The position numbers and the translations under genes were made by a program. This document shows positions 51,096 to 60,853 of a stretch of DNA of 64,000 bases, in pieces. The DNA comes from Sporolactobacillus laevolacticus DSM 442 (GTDB lineage Bacteria > Bacillota > Bacilli > Bacillales > Sporolactobacillaceae), in the NCBI RefSeq assembly GCF_000497245.1, contig NZ_AWTC01000004.1, positions 219,633 to 283,632 of the forward strand, given 5' to 3'. Numbering within the stretch: position 1 is the first letter of the stretch; the number at the start of each line of letters is the position of its first letter. The notes beneath the pieces are model-generated. The model searched no databases. It was not told the origin of the DNA and saw nothing but the letters and a program-made list of their open reading frames with translations.

Positions 51096-52316
51096 ATGGA
51101 AGTCGCAATCGTCACGTCCGGATATCAGCCTGTTCCTGCGGCAATGGGGGGTGGGGTAGAGGCATTGATTGATCACCTGATTTTGAAAAATGAATACTAT
51201 GGAACGATGAACTTAACGATATTCAGCACTTATCATGAAAAATCGGTCAAGATGGCCAGTAAGATTCAGAAAACGAAATTTATCTTTATAAAACCACCGG
51301 CAATCGTCAGAATTTGTGATCGCGTGCTCTATTTTATTGCCAAAAGGATTCTGAAAAAAGAAAAAAGCATGTCTTATCGGTATATCATTCAACGGCTCCA
51401 TTACATTGCCAAGGTCAGCAAATACTTGCAGAAAAACACTTACGATAAAGTAATCCTTGAAAATCATTCCACACTGTTTATGACATTAAAAAAGCATCAT
51501 AATGCTCAAAAATACGCCGGAAGCTATTATTATCACCTCCATAATGAGGTGACTAATGATTATGGTTGCAGACAGATTATGCTTGGCTGCAGGAAAGTGC
51601 TTGGCGTAAGTCGGTATATCAATCAGACATTATCAGGATTTCTCGGTAGTTTCCCTGCAGATAAATTTGATGTCCTTCGGAACTGCGTGGATACGTTTCA
51701 CTTTGGCAGTGTGAAAAGCAAACAGGATGCGATGGCTCTGCGCAAGAACTACGGGATCGCCGCTGATGAACGCGTCGTTCTTTTTACTGGCAGGCTGAAC
51801 AAAGAAAAAGGCATTAAAGAGCTCTTGCTTGCCTTTAAAAAAGTTCATTTGCTGAGAACGAAGCTGGTCATTGTAGGCGGTTATTTTTACGCCAGCGATA
51901 TGGTCAGTGATTATGAAAAAGAACTGCAAAAAATTGCTGAGCCTATGAAAGACACCATTGTTTTTACAGGATTTATTGATTATCCAGAAATGCCGGCTGT
52001 GTATGGGATGGCAGATGTTGCAGTTATTCCGTCCATGTGGGAAGACCCGGCTCCGCTTACTGTGATTGAATCCATGGCTTCCGGTCTGCCTCTGATCACC
52101 ACTGTTTCGGGCGGGATCCCGGAATATGCCAGTGTTGAAGGCGCTATTCTTTTACCCCGGGATGATCAGATCGTAGAACGGCTTGCGGATTCATTAAACC
52201 AAGTTCTGTTCAATGACTCGCTGCGTCATAAAATGGCGGCAGCTAGCCGTAAGACTGCTGAGCAGATGAATATGGACCGGTATTACACAGATTTCATTGC
52301 GAAAATTTCAGATTAA
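51096..52316 (+). CDS. Glycosyltransferase family 4 (first of a tandem pair)
   Basis: 406 residues after AGGAGG. N-terminal VAIVTSGYQPVPAAMGGGVEALI, middle YYYHLHNEVTNDYGC, and donor domain with VLFTGRLNKEKGIKELLLAF and PSMWEDPAPLTVIESMASGL (EX7E). It is similar over its whole length to the next gene product, including the unusual YYYHxHN segment and the ends (FIAKISD versus FIKEISD). The pair therefore arose by duplication. The ribosome binding site sits at the edge of the dispersed repeat. Acceptor and donor are unknown. Confidence 0.92.
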   Translation: MEVAIVTSGYQPVPAAMGGGVEALIDHLILKNEYYGTMNLTIFSTYHEKSVKMASKIQKTKFIFIKPPAIVRICDRVLYFIAKRILKKEKSMSYRYIIQRLHYIAKVSKYLQKNTYDKVILENHSTLFMTLKKHHNAQKYAGSYYYHLHNEVTNDYGCRQIMLGCRKVLGVSRYINQTLSGFLGSFPADKFDVLRNCVDTFHFGSVKSKQDAMALRKNYGIAADERVVLFTGRLNKEKGIKELLLAFKKVHLLRTKLVIVGGYFYASDMVSDYEKELQKIAEPMKDTIVFTGFIDYPEMPAVYGMADVAVIPSMWEDPAPLTVIESMASGLPLITTVSGGIPEYASVEGAILLPRDDQIVERLADSLNQVLFNDSLRHKMAAASRKTAEQMNMDRYYTDFIAKISD

Positions 52317-52332
52317 CATTGGGGGATGTTGA

Positions 52333-53550
52333 ATGAAAGTTGCAATCGTGACAGCGGGCACATTACCCGTACCGGCAGTAAAGGGCGGGGCAGTCGAAAC
52401 CCTGGTGGAGAATCTGGCAAAGGAAAACGAAAAATACCGCCGGATTGAACTCGTAATTATCAGCGTCTTTGATCATGAAGCGGAGACACAGGCCCATAAC
52501 TACCCCCACACACGTTTTATCTTTCTTCGTCCCGGTTTGTTTATTGAAGCTCTTGATAAGTGCACTTATTTTATTGCGAATAAATTACTGAAAAAAGGCC
52601 GGGCTGCCTCTTACCGGAATATTTTCCGACGCTTCTATATGTTACGTAGATCAGCACGGATCCTGGCTAAAGAGACGTTTGATCGGGTGGTCTTAGAGAA
52701 TAGTGCGACATTGTTCCAGACATTAAAAAGGAAAAAGAACTATAAAAAATATGAGGGACACTATTACTATCACATTCATAATGTTGTAACGGGAAGTTAC
52801 GGTTGCGCACGCATCATCAACGGATGCAAGACTCTGGCAGTCAGTAACTATATCAATCAGACACTGCCGGATTTTATGCAAACGATACCGAGGCAAAATC
52901 GTCGCGTGGTCTATAACGGAATTGATACAAAGCGATTTAACTGTACCATTAGCAAAAAAGACCGTGATCAACTGCGCAATAAATTTGGACTTGAATCAAA
53001 AGACATCGTCCTCATTTTTGTAGGTAGGTTGACTCCGGAAAAGGGGATTAAAGAGCTGTTAAAGGCGTTTCGAAAAATCGATACGCCAAACGTAAAACTG
53101 TTGATTGTGGGTAGCCTTTTTTTTGATAGCGATCTTTGGAGCCCATTTGAAGAACAGATCAAACAAATGAGCGAAGCCATGAAAAACAGGGTACTATTCA
53201 CAGGATTTATACCTTATAAAGAGATGCCCTTCATTTATTCAATTGCCGATATTGCCGTATTGCCTTCAATTTGGGATGAACCGGCCGGATTGACCATGAT
53301 CGAAGCCATGGCGTCTGGACTGCCGCTGATCACAACTTTATCGGGGGGAATTCCTGAATATGTAAAAGGAGATGGCGCAGTTCTCTTACCCCGGAATGAG
53401 CATATCATTAATAACATGGCCGGAGCTCTGAGAGAACTGGTCATGAATCACGACTTGCGGCTCATGATGGCGAAGGGAAGTCAGTTAATCTCACAAAGGA
53501 TGAATCTTGACCATTATTATTTGAATTTTATTAAAGAGATATCTGACTAA
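52333..53550 (+). CDS. Glycosyltransferase family 4 (second of a tandem pair)
   Basis: 405 residues, 16 nt after its paralogue, with GGGGGATG upstream. Motifs: VAIVTAGTLPVPAVKGGAVETL, YYYHIHNVVTGSYGC, LIFVGRLTPEKGIKELLKAF and PSIWDEPAGLTMIEAMASGL. The active-site EX7E region is intact in both copies, so both are probably functional, with diverged acceptor domains suggesting two different linkages in the repeat unit. Confidence 0.92.
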   Translation: MKVAIVTAGTLPVPAVKGGAVETLVENLAKENEKYRRIELVIISVFDHEAETQAHNYPHTRFIFLRPGLFIEALDKCTYFIANKLLKKGRAASYRNIFRRFYMLRRSARILAKETFDRVVLENSATLFQTLKRKKNYKKYEGHYYYHIHNVVTGSYGCARIINGCKTLAVSNYINQTLPDFMQTIPRQNRRVVYNGIDTKRFNCTISKKDRDQLRNKFGLESKDIVLIFVGRLTPEKGIKELLKAFRKIDTPNVKLLIVGSLFFDSDLWSPFEEQIKQMSEAMKNRVLFTGFIPYKEMPFIYSIADIAVLPSIWDEPAGLTMIEAMASGLPLITTLSGGIPEYVKGDGAVLLPRNEHIINNMAGALRELVMNHDLRLMMAKGSQLISQRMNLDHYYLNFIKEISD

Positions 53551-53609
53551 AAAGGCTGGACCATTAAGACAGGTTCATGTCGTTATCATTGAAGGAGGCA
53601 GTCATTGTT

Positions 53610-54593
53610 ATGGAGCCGCTCATTAGCGTGATTGTTGCGGTATATAAGGCTGAACAATATCTTGATCAATGTATAGAAAGTATTATCAATCAAACGTATC
53701 GTGACCTGGAGATTATTTTGGTGGATGATGGTTCTCCAGATCGCAGCTCGGAGATCTGTGACTCTTGGGCAGAACAAGATCCTCGCATTCATGTGATCCA
53801 TAAAGAGAATGGCGGACCTTCTTCAGCGCTAAACGCTGCCTTGGATATAGCAAAAGGTGACTATATTGCTTTTGTTGATTGTGATGATTGGATACAGCGT
53901 GACACCTATGAACTTCTCATGAATAATCTTAGAAAAGAAAAGGCGGATCTGTCCATCTGCAGTGAATTTCTGGTTTTTGGAAAAAGCATACGGCGTGAAA
54001 AAAAGGAAAATGTCTATTTGGTGATGAACAGTGAGCAGGCTTTTCAAATAATAAACAGTATCGGCTATTTTGGAGTTGGTGTATGGGACAAACTCTATGC
54101 GAAGCATTTGTTTGATCATTTACGATTCCCCGTAGGACGTATCGGTGAAGATTATATCGTCACATATACCGTACTGGATCGTGCGAACACGATTGTCTAC
54201 GACTCTACACCAAAATACTATTACCGGCAGCGTTCTGGAAGTATTACACATAGTAAGGACATTGATCTTTGCTCCATACAATCCGCAGAAAAAATGTTAG
54301 AGCTTGTAAGGGAAAAATATCCGGCCATTAAAATCTATGCCATCGCGGGTTATGTCTTCGCTTTGATGGGCATTTACGATTTGATTCTTCGCACTGGTAC
54401 CCGTGATCCAAAATGGAAGTCATATCAACAAAAGACCAAGAAGATTGTTCGCAAGTATTATTCAGAACTTATCGCTACTATTGAAATATCCTTTTCACGG
54501 CGCTTGCAATTGCTCTTTGTCGGATGGTTTTCATTCATTTATGCTCCGATATTCAAGATTTTTTATAGGTGGAAACATCGAGGAGTCCGTTGA
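53610..54593 (+). CDS. Glycosyltransferase family 2
   Basis: 327 residues from ATG 53610, where GAAGGAGG lies upstream; ATG 53577 is in frame but lacks a site. GT-A fold: LISVIVAVYKAEQYLDQCI, EIILVDDGSPDRSSEICD and the DxD in IAFVDCDDWI, then a C-terminal helical region with RRLQLLFVGWFSFIYAPIFK, likely membrane-associated. Typical exopolysaccharide glycosyltransferase. Sugar donor unknown. Confidence 0.92.
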   Translation: MEPLISVIVAVYKAEQYLDQCIESIINQTYRDLEIILVDDGSPDRSSEICDSWAEQDPRIHVIHKENGGPSSALNAALDIAKGDYIAFVDCDDWIQRDTYELLMNNLRKEKADLSICSEFLVFGKSIRREKKENVYLVMNSEQAFQIINSIGYFGVGVWDKLYAKHLFDHLRFPVGRIGEDYIVTYTVLDRANTIVYDSTPKYYYRQRSGSITHSKDIDLCSIQSAEKMLELVREKYPAIKIYAIAGYVFALMGIYDLILRTGTRDPKWKSYQQKTKKIVRKYYSELIATIEISFSRRLQLLFVGWFSFIYAPIFKIFYRWKHRGVR

Positions 54594-54658
54594 TATTTTT
54601 CATAAGGCTTTGTTCATTTCTACTGTTGATTATGATCCATATTTAATAGATACGAAAT

Positions 54659-54776
54659 TTGCGAGCCTCCTGCGGGACGGTACCTGCTGATTGCGAATCA
54701 GGTGAATCCCCGCAGCGATATACCCGAGCGAGGAGGCTTGCGGATCACCCCGTGGAATGAGCAGATGGAGGTGGCT
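54659..54776 (+). repeat. Dispersed intergenic repeat, core copy
   Basis: Carries GCGAGCCTCCTGCGGG, CAGGTGAATCCCCGCAG and GAGCGAGGAGGCT in the same order as the long copy at 50872-51082, but diverged. It ends in GAGCAGATGGAGG, which supplies the ribosome binding site of the following glycosyltransferase. Translating it produces a false 27-residue N-terminal extension of that gene. Confidence 0.75.
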
Positions 54777-54782
54777 ATTGAA

Positions 54783-55889
54783 ATGAAAAGAGTGCTGGTT
54801 TATGGGCTTGGAACATCAGTCGGTGGCATGGAAGAGTACATCATGAATTTATTTCGTACTATTGATCGATCTAAATATGTATTTGACATTATTCCCCATG
54901 GAGGGAAATTCTTTTACGCCGAACAAGAAGTCAATCAACTTGGAGGAAAAGTTTATAAGATTACTGGGCAGAAGCAAAGCTTATACGGATCTATGAAAGA
55001 ATTAAATAAGCTCTTAAAGAATTTGCGAAGCAGTCACGAGATCATCTACTTTAACTCATGTGGATTTTATAACATTTTACCCTTTGTATTGGCCAAAAAA
55101 TACCACTATACAATCATAACACATGGACATAATTCGCGAGACGCTGAAAGAAGTGTCTTAGTGGAAGTTTTGCACTGTATCAATCGCATTTATGTCCGGT
55201 GGATTTCCAAATACCGTTTTGCGTGTTCCAAGGCGGCTGGAGAATGGATTTTTGGAAAACATTATTTTCATCAAAAAAAAGTAAAAATCATTAATAATGC
55301 TATTGATTGTGAGAAATTCCGATTTAGAGAACGAATTCGTCAAGCTGTTCGAAAGCAATTAAACGTAGAAAATGATCTGGTGATCGGACATGTTGGGCGA
55401 TTCGTTTATCAAAAGAACCACGACTTCCTTATTGATCTATTTCATGCGATTCATCAGCGAAATGAGAAGAGCAAGTTGCTGCTCATTGGCGAGGGAGAAT
55501 TGAGATCAAAAATTGAGGAGAAAGTTAAAGATCTAGGTTTAGACGATGGCGTACTCTTTTTAGGAAATCGAAAAGATATTCCTGAGTTGATGTGGGCGAT
55601 GGATCTTTTTGTTCTTCCTTCCCGATTCGAAGGGCTTCCCGTTGTGGCTGTCGAAGCACAGGCAGCGGGTTTGCCACTTATCCTTTCTGATACGATCAGC
55701 GAAGAAACAAGGATTACAAAACTAGTGACCTTTTGTTCATTAAAAAACCCACTATCTTATTGGGAAGAAGCTGTTCTATCAGGAATTTCAAAACATAGGG
55801 ATATGGAAAAGGAAATAAAGTCGAGTGGATTTGATATTAAGGATCAAGCAAATAAATTTGTCGTTGTATTAGACCGTTTGATTCAGTAA
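54783..55889 (+). CDS. Glycosyltransferase family 4 (EpsF-like)
   Basis: 368 residues from ATG 54783, just after GGAGGTGG. The frame is open from 54702, but that part translates the dispersed repeat. It starts KRVLVYGLGTSVGGMEEYIM, then FIITHGHNSRDAE-like (here IITHGHNSRDAE), and the donor domain with IGHVGRFVYQKNHDFLIDLF and PSRFEGLPVVAVEAQAAGL (EX7E). It resembles the EpsF-type enzymes of exopolysaccharide clusters. Linkage unknown. Confidence 0.92.
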   Translation: MKRVLVYGLGTSVGGMEEYIMNLFRTIDRSKYVFDIIPHGGKFFYAEQEVNQLGGKVYKITGQKQSLYGSMKELNKLLKNLRSSHEIIYFNSCGFYNILPFVLAKKYHYTIITHGHNSRDAERSVLVEVLHCINRIYVRWISKYRFACSKAAGEWIFGKHYFHQKKVKIINNAIDCEKFRFRERIRQAVRKQLNVENDLVIGHVGRFVYQKNHDFLIDLFHAIHQRNEKSKLLLIGEGELRSKIEEKVKDLGLDDGVLFLGNRKDIPELMWAMDLFVLPSRFEGLPVVAVEAQAAGLPLILSDTISEETRITKLVTFCSLKNPLSYWEEAVLSGISKHRDMEKEIKSSGFDIKDQANKFVVVLDRLIQ

Positions 55890-55971
55890 TCATTTAATTG
55901 TTTCAAAGATTGTCGAGAGGCCCCAAGATAATTATCTGTTTTGACAAATGATCATTTAAGGGTGGACTAAT

Positions 55972-57417
55972 ATGAGTATCAAAAAAAATTATTTATATAA
56001 TCTTCTCTATCAAATTTTAGTGATGATCTTGCCTCTCATAACGGTCCCATATGTTTCACGTGTTTTGCTGCCTCAAGGTGTCGGAACCTATGCTTATACA
56101 GCGTCCATTATTTCCTATTTTTCTTTTATCGGCTTACTCGGTATTGACACCTATGGCAATAAGTTAATTGCTATGACAAGGGATAATAAAAGAAAGATGA
56201 GTGAGAACTTCTTCAGTCTTTATCTTCTGCAATTGGTGCTTACGCTTACTTCACTTATTGGTTATCTGATTTTGGCTATTTTCTTCATTCAGCAAGATCA
56301 GTCTATTGCCCTGATTCAGACGATTAGTTTATTAGGAACAGTCATTGACTGCTCCTGGTTTTTCTTTGGCATTGAGATGTTTAAAAAAATTGTCACCCGG
56401 AATATCGTCATTAAACTCCTTTCTTTATTGGCTATTTTTATTTTCGTGAAAAATCCAACTGACTTATCTATCTATACGTATATTATGTGTCTGTCGGTCT
56501 TTTTAAGTTCCCTGGTCATGTGGTTTTATCTTAAAGGCCAGATTATGTTCGTCAGAATTTCATTTAAACAAATCATAAGTCATTTGAAACCAGCAATTGT
56601 TTATTTTATTCCGGGAATCGCCCTTCAGATTTACTTTGTGTTGAACAAGACGATGATCGGAATCGTGTCAACGAACAGTGAAGTCGGAATCTTTGATTAT
56701 GCAGATAAGATTCGGATGATGGCATTATCCGTTGTCACTTCACTCGGTACGGTTATGCTCCCTAGAATGGCGCATACGTTTGCCATCGGTCAGATTGAAA
56801 AAGCAAAGGATTATTTGCTTAAATCGCTGGATTTCTCAACATTATTAGCCATTCCGCTTATGTTCGGGGTGGCAGGAATTGCTGAGGAGTTCATTCCATG
56901 GTATATGGGTAATAGTTTTTTGAAGTGCATTATTGTGCTTACAATCCTTGCACCAACTATTGTCTTAATGGCCTGGAGCGGTGTATTCGGTACTCAGTAT
57001 ATGTTACCGCTAGGCAAGATGAAAGAATATACGACCTCTGTCTATGCAGGAGCAATTGTCAATTTTGTTGTTAACCTTATACTTATTAAGCCATTTGGAT
57101 CGATTGGTGCAAGTGTAGGGACGATTGCTGCGGAGTTAGCTGTCACGTTTGTGCAGCTTTATCTAATTAGAGACATCGTTCCGTTCAAAAGTATTATTCC
57201 AAAAACATTCGATTACCTCATTGCAGGATTTATTATGTTTATTATTCTCCGAGTTGTGGGGAGAGGTATGGGGCCATCTATATTAACGACAGGTGTCCAA
57301 ATACTCATTGGCAGCATCGTTTATTTTTCAATCGTATTCGTTGTAGAATATTTGAAACGTGATGGAATGATTTATCATGAAGTTGGGAAGACGTTACAAA
57401 AATTGAGAAACAGGTAA
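55972..57417 (+). CDS. Wzx-type polysaccharide flippase (MATE/MOP superfamily)
   Basis: 481 residues with about 12-14 membrane spans. N-terminal NYLYNLLYQILVMILPLITV and PYVSRVLLPQGVGTYAYTAS are highly typical of Wzx/RfbX proteins; FIPWYMGNSF and VMAWSGVFGTQYMLPLGK follow in the second half. It moves the undecaprenyl-linked repeat unit across the membrane for the Wzy-like polymerase. AAGGGTGG precedes ATG 55972. Last gene of the plus-strand cluster, followed by a bidirectional terminator. Confidence 0.94.
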   Translation: MSIKKNYLYNLLYQILVMILPLITVPYVSRVLLPQGVGTYAYTASIISYFSFIGLLGIDTYGNKLIAMTRDNKRKMSENFFSLYLLQLVLTLTSLIGYLILAIFFIQQDQSIALIQTISLLGTVIDCSWFFFGIEMFKKIVTRNIVIKLLSLLAIFIFVKNPTDLSIYTYIMCLSVFLSSLVMWFYLKGQIMFVRISFKQIISHLKPAIVYFIPGIALQIYFVLNKTMIGIVSTNSEVGIFDYADKIRMMALSVVTSLGTVMLPRMAHTFAIGQIEKAKDYLLKSLDFSTLLAIPLMFGVAGIAEEFIPWYMGNSFLKCIIVLTILAPTIVLMAWSGVFGTQYMLPLGKMKEYTTSVYAGAIVNFVVNLILIKPFGSIGASVGTIAAELAVTFVQLYLIRDIVPFKSIIPKTFDYLIAGFIMFIILRVVGRGMGPSILTTGVQILIGSIVYFSIVFVVEYLKRDGMIYHEVGKTLQKLRNR

Positions 57418-57523
57418 TTATTACAGGATAAAATGGCTTTGTTCTGAACGATCTTTCTTTTTTAACGCGCATGTCCTGCAAGCAACGTTGGACCGCTAAC
57501 GCAAGGTCATTTCTGATTGTCGT

Positions 57524-57556
57524 AACAAAGGCTTCGCCTATGGCGAAGCCTTTGTT
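57524..57556. terminator. Bidirectional terminator between convergent blocks
   Basis: Perfect 15-bp inverted repeat, AACAAAGGCTTCGCC (57524-57538) with GGCGAAGCCTTTGTT (57542-57556), 3-nt loop. It lies between the convergent flippase and GT14 genes. T tracts are short on both sides. Confidence 0.75.
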
Positions 57557-57599
57557 GTATATCATGCGCTTACTGCAAGAGACCCTACCTAATCAGCGA

Positions 57600-58481
57600 T
57601 CAATAATCAGCCCTTATTTTATCGAGCTCATTGATTATTTTTGAGGAATCATCATTGAATTTTCTTGTGAAAAGGTAGATGGATACGCGATGATTTGCAT
57701 AAATAAGATCGTTCTTGAATAGCGGCATATGTATTTTCTGAATGAGAGAAGGATAGGGAGGTCCTCCTAATTCCCAATCTACATATGTCAGTGTGTTTCT
57801 AACGGTCCGTACAAAAGGGGAGTTCATAATAATCGTTTGAAAAAACATTTCATCCGGTACGAACGTATGCTGAAAAAACGTGATATATTCATCATTTGAA
57901 GAAAGAAATTTTAATAGATAATCGACGAATGCATCATTAAATGACCACCATTGACTACCGGCAAATGGTTTATAATCTTGATATTTTTGAGGATAAGGTC
58001 TTCTAATCCTAGAGCCTCTAATTAATTTGTTTACGAGTTTAATTGGGAATGATTTCAAATTTGTGGTTCGATCACATTCGATGCGATAACAAAATAATCG
58101 ATCAAATGGGTGATCCATCGTAGGCATCAGATGAGCATCTATATAATTAATATTTCTATTCTTTTCGAAAAGATCTTCTATATATGCATTACTCTTTATC
58201 GGATAGTCAACGCCGCTTAATAATACAAAACGATCAAAATCATCAAAATGGAAGGCGTATTTTAACAACTCAATCGTTGCTTCCACCATACTGAACCCGC
58301 CCCATTTTATAGAATACTGCTTCGGAAGCACTTGTACGTGATAAAATTCATCAAATGATACTGGGGGAGCCTTCTGATCAACATGTATAAAAAAGAATGC
58401 ATTATCCATTTGAATGGATCTTATTAATCGCTTTAAGTGTTCAAAATTGTTGTGGGCAATAATTAAATAGGCAATCTTCAT
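57600..58481 (-). CDS. Core-2/I-branching-type glycosyltransferase (GT14)
   Basis: 293 residues from ATG 58481; the frame continues to 58502 and neither start has a good site. Family features: KIAYLIIAHNNFEHLKRLI, FFIHVDQKAP, FVLLSGVDYPIKSN, FAGSQWWSFN and FVPDEMFFQTIIMNS. Animal relatives are beta-1,6-GlcNAc branching enzymes; bacterial members occur in polysaccharide clusters, where the sugar may be GlcNAc or xylose. It is the last gene of the minus-strand block. A branching or terminal addition role is inferred. Confidence 0.9.
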   Translation of the reverse strand: MKIAYLIIAHNNFEHLKRLIRSIQMDNAFFFIHVDQKAPPVSFDEFYHVQVLPKQYSIKWGGFSMVEATIELLKYAFHFDDFDRFVLLSGVDYPIKSNAYIEDLFEKNRNINYIDAHLMPTMDHPFDRLFCYRIECDRTTNLKSFPIKLVNKLIRGSRIRRPYPQKYQDYKPFAGSQWWSFNDAFVDYLLKFLSSNDEYITFFQHTFVPDEMFFQTIIMNSPFVRTVRNTLTYVDWELGGPPYPSLIQKIHMPLFKNDLIYANHRVSIYLFTRKFNDDSSKIINELDKIRADY

Positions 58482-58561
58482 ATTTAAACACTCTGCTTTC
58501 ATTTAATAATGAATTGCGGCTGTGTTAAACGTGTCGATCCTGTTCTATTTCAAACCACAAA

Positions 58562-59659
58562 CTATTTCCAGGCATTTACTTTCTCAATAACATCATTTAT
58601 TTCTTTATCTTTCATCCCATACCACATTGGAAGGCTTATAATCTCATCTGCTATTTGTTCTGCAATGGGCAGTTGCCCTTTTTTTATATTTAAGTCCTTA
58701 TAGGCGTCTTGCAAGTGCATAGCAATTGGATAGTGAATCGTTGTTTCTATTCCATTCTTCTCTAAGTAGCTCTGAAAGTCATTTCTTTTTTTCGCTCTAA
58801 CAGCAAATATATGCCATACCGGTTCTGAAAAATCACTTATAAATGGTTTTATTATTTTTTCATTATCCATTTGGTTGATATATCTTTCTGCAATCGTTCT
58901 CCTATGATGGTTCCACCGGTCCAAATGCTTAAGCTTTATTCTTAGGAAAGATGCTTGGATTTCATCGAGTCTTGAATTCACGCCTTTATAAATATGATGA
59001 TATTTCCTGTCTGAACCATAGTTGGACAGTGCTTTTATTTTGACAGCAAGTGCCTGATCATTGGTAACAACAGCACCTGCATCTCCAAGAGCGCCGAGAT
59101 TTTTTCCGGGATAAAAGCTGAATCCGGCTGCATCACCAAGATTACCGGTTCTCGTGCCTTTATAGTTTGCGCCATGTCCTTGAGCGGAGTCTTCGATGAC
59201 CTTTAAACCATATTTCTTTGCAATCCGATTGATTTTAGTCATTTCAGCAGGCTGCCCATATAAATGTACGGCAATGATGGCTTTTGTTTTATCATTGATT
59301 TTTTTTTCTACTAGATCCGGATTTATATTATATGTTTTGATGTCAGGTTCAACGAATACAGGTTTTGCTCCGACATAGGAAACAGCAAGAGCTGTGGCGA
59401 TATACGTGTTCGAAGGGACGATGACTTCATCGCCAGACTGAATATCATATCCTCTTAATATAAGATATAACGCGTCAAGACCATTCCCACAGCCAATACA
59501 GTATTTCGCCCCGCAGTAGTTTGCAAATTCTGTCTCAAATTGTTCAACTTCTGTGCCATTGATATACCAGTTTTTATGATAAATTTCATTAAATTTATCT
59601 AGAATTTCACTTTCAATTTCATGATGCATCGGTTCGAAATTATTGAAAGGTATTTTCAT
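58562..59659 (-). CDS. dTDP-3-oxo-6-deoxyhexose 3-aminotransferase (FdtB/QdtB-like, DegT family)
   Basis: 365 residues, AGGAGA upstream. PLP-dependent DegT/DnrJ/EryC1 enzyme. Visible: [65 protein letters not shown] and the PLP lysine in [16 protein letters not shown], with the C-terminal WHIFAVR and [13 protein letters not shown]. With the 3,4-ketoisomerase-like protein at 63053 it fits the FdtA/FdtB or QdtA/QdtB pair, making dTDP-Fuc3N or dTDP-Qui3N. Which epimer cannot be read off. Confidence 0.88.
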   Translation of the reverse strand: MKIPFNNFEPMHHEIESEILDKFNEIYHKNWYINGTEVEQFETEFANYCGAKYCIGCGNGLDALYLILRGYDIQSGDEVIVPSNTYIATALAVSYVGAKPVFVEPDIKTYNINPDLVEKKINDKTKAIIAVHLYGQPAEMTKINRIAKKYGLKVIEDSAQGHGANYKGTRTGNLGDAAGFSFYPGKNLGALGDAGAVVTNDQALAVKIKALSNYGSDRKYHHIYKGVNSRLDEIQASFLRIKLKHLDRWNHHRRTIAERYINQMDNEKIIKPFISDFSEPVWHIFAVRAKKRNDFQSYLEKNGIETTIHYPIAMHLQDAYKDLNIKKGQLPIAEQIADEIISLPMWYGMKDKEINDVIEKVNAWK

Positions 59660-59673
59660 AGACTGTACATCTC

Positions 59674-60594
59674 CTAGAACTGGTATTTATGAATGAAAAG
59701 ATTTTTAATGTAAGCTTTTACCCTGGCTATAATCTTAATCACGACCGCATCAATATACTGAATGCTAAGAAGGAAAAGCTGACTCTTTTTCTCTGTCCTT
59801 CGACGATAGTCATACACTTTTTCTCTGTATAAACGTTTACCGATTTTTTCTGGATAGGGGAGGATCTCTTTTTTTAAAACTAAATTAGCGTCTTCTTCAA
59901 AAGCAGGGTTAATGGCTTTACCCGTGCTTATTCCACCGAGCCTGTATTTTATAATCGTTGCATCAATGAAATAAATCCGTTCCCCTAATCGAACCAATTT
60001 TAAAAATTGAGGATAATCATTTAAAAATGTGTAACTTTCATCTAAATAGCCATATTTTTCAAATAATGTTCTGCTATAGGAGGTGCATGCGCCGGCAATG
60101 AAATTTCTTCTGCACAATTCCTCGAAAAGTTTATCCATATTATTGAATAATTTTAATTTGTTTTTTTCAGGTGACCTGCGCAAAAATTTCATTAAGCTTT
60201 GGTCGTATTCATTCATATAGCCGGTAATTATATTTGCACCTGTCTTTAGGAATTCCTTGACTAATAAGCTGATTACATTTTCATCATAAAAACAATCATC
60301 ACAATCTAACGGTACGATATAATCACCTCTACTTATTTTTATTGAATTATTGAAGTTTTTTACGATGCCTAGATTTTTATTGTTTTGAATCACCTTGTAA
60401 TCTACTATATTTTTACGCATGTTATCTTTTAAGTACTTTTCAAAAGAGGATTTATTAAAATCTTTAGAGCAATCATCACTAATTATGATCTCTATATTAG
60501 GATAATTTTGACTTAACACAGAATTGATGGATTGTTCTAAATAATTGAAATTATTATAGGTTAAGATAATTACTGATACCAATGGATGATCCAT
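59674..60594 (-). CDS. Glycosyltransferase family 2
   Basis: 306 residues from ATG 60594, with AGAGGG nine bases upstream; TTG 60603 is in frame. GT-A motifs: [34 protein letters not shown] and [16 protein letters not shown], with [18 protein letters not shown] and [15 protein letters not shown] later. The C-terminal part is basic. It lies between rmlB and the aminotransferase gene, 14 nt before the latter, so it probably transfers the 3-amino-dideoxy sugar made by this block. That is inferred from position. Confidence 0.9.
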   Translation of the reverse strand: MDHPLVSVIILTYNNFNYLEQSINSVLSQNYPNIEIIISDDCSKDFNKSSFEKYLKDNMRKNIVDYKVIQNNKNLGIVKNFNNSIKISRGDYIVPLDCDDCFYDENVISLLVKEFLKTGANIITGYMNEYDQSLMKFLRRSPEKNKLKLFNNMDKLFEELCRRNFIAGACTSYSRTLFEKYGYLDESYTFLNDYPQFLKLVRLGERIYFIDATIIKYRLGGISTGKAINPAFEEDANLVLKKEILPYPEKIGKRLYREKVYDYRRRTEKKSQLFLLSIQYIDAVVIKIIARVKAYIKNLFIHKYQF

Positions 60595-60677
60595 ATGCAG
60601 CAACCCTCTTTTAATGGAATATAGTCAACACTTTCTGTTTGGCATTTCATGAAAACCGTGTCCCACCTTAAAAAATC

Positions 60678-60828
60678 TGTTCGAAAAGGAGGACAAAAAG
60701 GACCAAGAAGGTCAAGAAAACGCAGCTTTGAGCCCCGGAGCGTATGCGAATAATACGTGAGGAGCGGAAAAGCAAGTTGACACAGAGATTCGCCGGTAAT
60801 TTTTCCCGGACTTTTTCGAACCCTCCTT
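60678..60828. repeat. Dispersed palindromic element between rmlB and GT2
   Basis: About 150 bp with inverted ends (TGTTCGAAAAGGAGG at 60678-60692 and CTTTTTCGAACCCTCCTT at 60811-60828) and an inner CGTAT/ATACG hairpin. A half-copy of its end, GTTCGAAAAGTCCTGG, occurs at 62856-62871. It resembles TTCGAAAA-ended intergenic repeats of Bacillales and has no coding frame. It separates two genes of one block, so expression of the distal genes may depend on read-through. Confidence 0.7.
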
Positions 60829-60853
60829 GAAGCAAAGTCGCGCGAAAAGCGTT

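Noticed and set aside
54702-54782. N-terminal extension of the GT4 gene starting at 54702
   Set aside because: It translates the dispersed repeat; the ribosome binding site and family N-terminus point to ATG 54783.
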